Below, piece by piece: positions 45,578 to 48,199 of a DNA stretch of 48,199 bases. Position 1 is the stretch's first letter; each line of letters starts with the position of its first letter. Position numbers and translations under genes: made by a program. A model generated the notes under the pieces. It saw only the letters and a program-made list of their open reading frames with translations. It ran no database searches and was not told the DNA's origin. This stretch comes from Stentor roeselii. Its lineage: Eukaryota; Ciliophora; Heterotrichea; Heterotrichida; Stentoridae. The stretch lies in the NCBI GenBank assembly GCA_006503475.1, contig RSEH01000319.1, forward strand, positions 1 to 48,199. Direction: 5' to 3'.

Positions 45578-46549
45578 ATGGAAGCGACAGTGATCTGCGT
45601 AGACAACTCCGAATGGTCCCGCAACGGAGACTACTCTCCAAACCGTTGGGAGTCCCAACAAGAAGCAGTGAACGAGTTAGCATCTCGCAAAATGAACCAA
45701 AGCCCAGAGAACTACGTCGGAATTTTATCAATGGCAGGTTCGCGGTCAGAAGTGATTGTCTCTCCCACAAACGACATGGCAAAGATCCTTCAAGCAATGT
45801 ACGACATAAAGATCCAAGGTCAGATCGACCTTTACTCTTCATTACAAATCGCTCACTTGGCGCTGAAGCACAGTTCAAAGAAAGAACAAGCCAAGCGAAT
45901 CGTCGTCTTTGTTTGCAGTCCAGTTTCTCAAGACACTTCCAAGTTTCAGGCACTCGGCAGGACCTTGAAAAGAAACAACATCGCACTGGACATTGTCGTG
46001 TTTGGGAACTTTGAAGATGCGGAGAAACTTCATGAATTGCAGAAGACTGTCAATTCTGGGGAAAATAGTCATTTTATCACGGTGCCTTCTGGATTAGGAT
46101 TCTTTTGTGATGCTTTGAGGAATTCTCCGGTATTTTTAGGGTCTAGTCCTCCTGGATTTGATGAATTGGGTGGAATTGCTGATGTTGACCCTGAACTTGC
46201 AACTGCTATTAGACTTAGTTTAGAGGAACAGAAGAGGAAACAAGAAAGTGAACCGAATCAACCTTTGAACCCTCCTCCTGCGGAAGATGATGAAGAAGCG
46301 ATGTTGCAGCAGGCGATTAAAATGTCGATGGAAGAAGGACAGAAGGAAGAAGTCGCTCCTCAGATTGAAGCTCCTGTTGTTGCTGATGATACTGAATTCG
46401 CTAATCAGGAGTTTTTAAAAGATATTCTGCAAAGTGTCACTGGGGTCGATATGAATGATCCTGATATTCAGAAAGCTCTTGGACAGATCAAGGAAGGCAA
46501 ACAGGAGAATAACGAAGAAGATAAGAAGGAAGAGAAAAAAGATGAGTAG
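45578..46549 (+). CDS. RPN10: 26S proteasome regulatory subunit Rpn10 (ubiquitin receptor)
   Basis: The product has 323 residues. The VWA domain spans 1-190, beginning MEATVICVDNSEWSRNGDY, with the conserved VGILSMAG and IVVFVCSPV. UIM1 is at 204-218 (DPELATAIRLSLEEQ) and UIM2 at 237-254 (EDDEEAMLQQAIKMSMEE). Rpn10 bridges lid and base of the 19S particle and captures polyubiquitin. Yeast Rpn10 has one UIM and animal PSMD4 two, so this matches the animal type. A KKEEKKDE-rich acidic/basic tail ends the protein. The start context is TCTAATATATGG. Confidence 0.97.
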   Translation: MEATVICVDNSEWSRNGDYSPNRWESQQEAVNELASRKMNQSPENYVGILSMAGSRSEVIVSPTNDMAKILQAMYDIKIQGQIDLYSSLQIAHLALKHSSKKEQAKRIVVFVCSPVSQDTSKFQALGRTLKRNNIALDIVVFGNFEDAEKLHELQKTVNSGENSHFITVPSGLGFFCDALRNSPVFLGSSPPGFDELGGIADVDPELATAIRLSLEEQKRKQESEPNQPLNPPPAEDDEEAMLQQAIKMSMEEGQKEEVAPQIEAPVVADDTEFANQEFLKDILQSVTGVDMNDPDIQKALGQIKEGKQENNEEDKKEEKKDE

Positions 46550-46607
46550 ATAGATTATTTTGAATATTGATGGATTTTTAGCTTTTCTATTATTGTGACT
46601 AGCTAAG

Positions 46608-48199
46608 TTAATTAAGACCTGCAAGTTTGAAGCCTCTTATTTGCAAGTACTCTGGATCAGATGATTCGACTGGAATGTAATGAGGGACTATTTCATCTTG
46701 TTTTACTAAATCACTCACACTTGAGGAAATCGATGCGAAACCATCGATTTTCAAGTTCTGGACTATTGTGTCTTTTCCTTCTAGGATTAAGGTCGACCTT
46801 GATGAAATTTCACATTTTCCGATAAATTTTCTTTTTAGTTCTGATAAACTGCAGGCGAATGATGGTTTTAATACTATTTTTGCTGGAACTTTGTAAGATA
46901 TTCCTGAGAAACTTTGAGTTGTGGATGGGGATTCTACTGAAACTCCTGATAGTTCTAGTAGGCGAATGTTGCAGTTGAAAAAATCGAATTCTCCGCTACC
47001 GGCTGACCAGGGGTCTAGTCCTTGATTGACTTTTTGAACTGCGTCAGCGAGACTGTTTTTCACAGCGGTGAAGCTTATCCACCTGTCATACATTGTAAAA
47101 CCGACTTTTTCATCAGGGTTGAACATTTTTGAAAAGTCTTGCATTAAGCACTCAAGTCTTGTCGGTGATTTAAAGACAGTCTTAGTAGCATCAGCATATT
47201 TAGGGTTGACAAATTCTGGCATAGCTCCCCCTGACCGTTCTAGAGCAGCGACATATTTTTCTAGATCAAAAAGAAGTGTATTGATGTTTCCTGGAAAAGG
47301 TGAAAAGTTTGCAGTTTCAGGGGTTCCAACTCCAAGTTCTTTATTAGAAATATCTCCAGGATGTCCTGAACTTTTCATAAGCGTTTCAATAATATTGTAT
47401 TCAACACAAACAATCTGATCAGCCTCTCCATTTTTACTCAATTTCGCAACACCACCCAAGCTTTCCTTAGGTATTCTCGGCACTCCAACAAAGTTCATCG
47501 CATAATGATATCTTTTACTAACACCCAAAGCCGAAGCAAAAGCTTTAAAAGGAAAAGGATTAGTATCTTGTATGAACATGACCCACTTTTTTCCATCTTT
47601 CAACCATTTCTGCGCAATTCCATGCTGAAAGAGTAAAATATGAACATCGCCATGTCCATGAGGTTTTCCTGAAAGTTCTCCTTTTTCAAGTGAAAACCTT
47701 CCTTCATTATCAATGATCGCTGGAACTTTTTCCTGTTTCATCAAATGAATACTTTCAACATATTCAGAATGTCCTAAAGTCTTCAACAAGTCGACAGTTC
47801 TCGAATGCGTGTCTTCCGACGTCATGATGGCCAAAGGAATGTGAGTCCCGCTGCGGTCCATGAGAGCCAAAATACTTTCAATAAAAAGCTGAAGAAAGCA
47901 GGTCCCAGTGATTAACTCTACTGGAAGACCGACTTTTATTCCACTGTATCCAAGTCTTTCGCCTAATCCTCCTGCAACTAACACGATTCCGCTTTGACCT
48001 AGTTCTGGAAGACCTTCTTGTTCCAGAGATAAAAACTCTTCAAGGTTCACCTCTGGAGAGACTAAAAGACCTTCTGGGGCGGAAGGCGCCCAGCCTTCAA
48101 GTGGATTTGCTCCTGTTGCTGAATCTACTAAAAGCCGACGGGCTCTTGCAATGTAGTTTTTGATTCCTCCTGGATAGTGACGGTCGAAATAACGTAGCT
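46608..48199 (-). CDS. UDP-sugar pyrophosphorylase, N-terminus cut by window end
   Basis: The frame continues to the window edge with no start, giving at least 529 residues (plant enzyme about 610). The ATG-like position at 48050 is a GTG valine inside the protein. Upstream residues YFDRHYPGGIKNYIARARRL and NPLEGWAPSAPEG are typical of the family. The nucleotide-binding signature is IVLVAGGLGERLGYSGIKVG, followed by LPLAIMTSED-like HIPLAIMTSED, KPHGHGDVHILL and WVMFIQDTNPF. It makes UDP-sugars from sugar-1-phosphates and UTP in the cytosol, with broad specificity in plants and protists. The NLKIDGFASISS region near the end is the C-terminal beta-helix. Confidence 0.94.
   Translation of the reverse strand, partial: LRYFDRHYPGGIKNYIARARRLLVDSATGANPLEGWAPSAPEGLLVSPEVNLEEFLSLEQEGLPELGQSGIVLVAGGLGERLGYSGIKVGLPVELITGTCFLQLFIESILALMDRSGTHIPLAIMTSEDTHSRTVDLLKTLGHSEYVESIHLMKQEKVPAIIDNEGRFSLEKGELSGKPHGHGDVHILLFQHGIAQKWLKDGKKWVMFIQDTNPFPFKAFASALGVSKRYHYAMNFVGVPRIPKESLGGVAKLSKNGEADQIVCVEYNIIETLMKSSGHPGDISNKELGVGTPETANFSPFPGNINTLLFDLEKYVAALERSGGAMPEFVNPKYADATKTVFKSPTRLECLMQDFSKMFNPDEKVGFTMYDRWISFTAVKNSLADAVQKVNQGLDPWSAGSGEFDFFNCNIRLLELSGVSVESPSTTQSFSGISYKVPAKIVLKPSFACSLSELKRKFIGKCEISSRSTLILEGKDTIVQNLKIDGFASISSSVSDLVKQDEIVPHYIPVESSDPEYLQIRGFKLAGLN

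Overview
The window looks like macronuclear DNA of a heterotrich ciliate, most probably Stentor (coeruleus or a close relative). Genes stop with TAA, TAG and TGA alike, so the code is standard, which excludes most other ciliates. Four broken reading frames are repaired by removing exactly 15 nt beginning GTA and ending AG, the tiny-intron signature described for Stentor. Intergenic DNA is AT-rich, spacers between genes are often only 10-60 bp, and the gene set is eukaryotic and ciliary.

Left part (1 to about 13,830): gene-poor, AT-rich and decayed. A block of about 4.7-4.9 kb occurs twice in direct orientation (1-4684 and 8955-13828). Each copy holds the 3' end of an AAA-ATPase-like/PDDEXK nuclease-like gene with a pentapeptide SQ/TQ repeat, then about 3 kb of eroded coding remnants, then a seven-helix receptor gene. 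The receptor is intact in the right copy and destroyed in the left one. Between the copies lie an eroded minus-strand gene (4715-6476) and the main body of the AAA-ATPase/PDDEXK gene, which carries two consecutive in-frame TGA codons just after its Walker B motif.

Right part (13,857 to the end): densely packed, apparently intact genes. In order: a JHY-like candidate axonemal protein and an unknown partner; a CDKL-type kinase with two 15-nt introns; a CAMK/SNF1-like kinase; an LRR/coiled-coil protein; two unknown small genes; PCNA with an E2F-like site just before its ATG; a C2/coiled-coil/GAR-like protein; a catalytically dead arginyl-tRNA-synthetase-like (DALRD3-like) protein; a second SNF1-like kinase; a macro-domain protein; an F-box protein; an unknown protein; a VPS9-domain Rab GEF; a ClC chloride channel/transporter; an unknown protein; a BAH-PHD reader; an ANP32-like LRR protein; a DUF789 protein; tRNA-Leu(CAG); an SSF1/Peter Pan Brix protein; Rab11; a FYVE-like zinc finger/Ste20-PAK-like kinase; a VDAC porin; an outer-dynein-arm docking-complex-like coiled coil; a membrane cyclic-nucleotide phosphodiesterase; a FYVE-like coiled-coil protein; the proteasome ubiquitin receptor Rpn10; and UDP-sugar pyrophosphorylase, cut by the window end.

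There is no bacterial-style operon logic. Neighbours share themes only loosely: signalling kinases, endosomal traffic (VPS9, Rab11, two FYVE-like proteins), cilia (JHY-like, ODA docking, CDKL), and nuclear or ribosome functions (PCNA, ANP32, BAH-PHD, SSF1). The most unusual material is the duplicated left block: the nuclease-like gene with its SQ/TQ array and tandem TGA, and the live and dead receptor pair.
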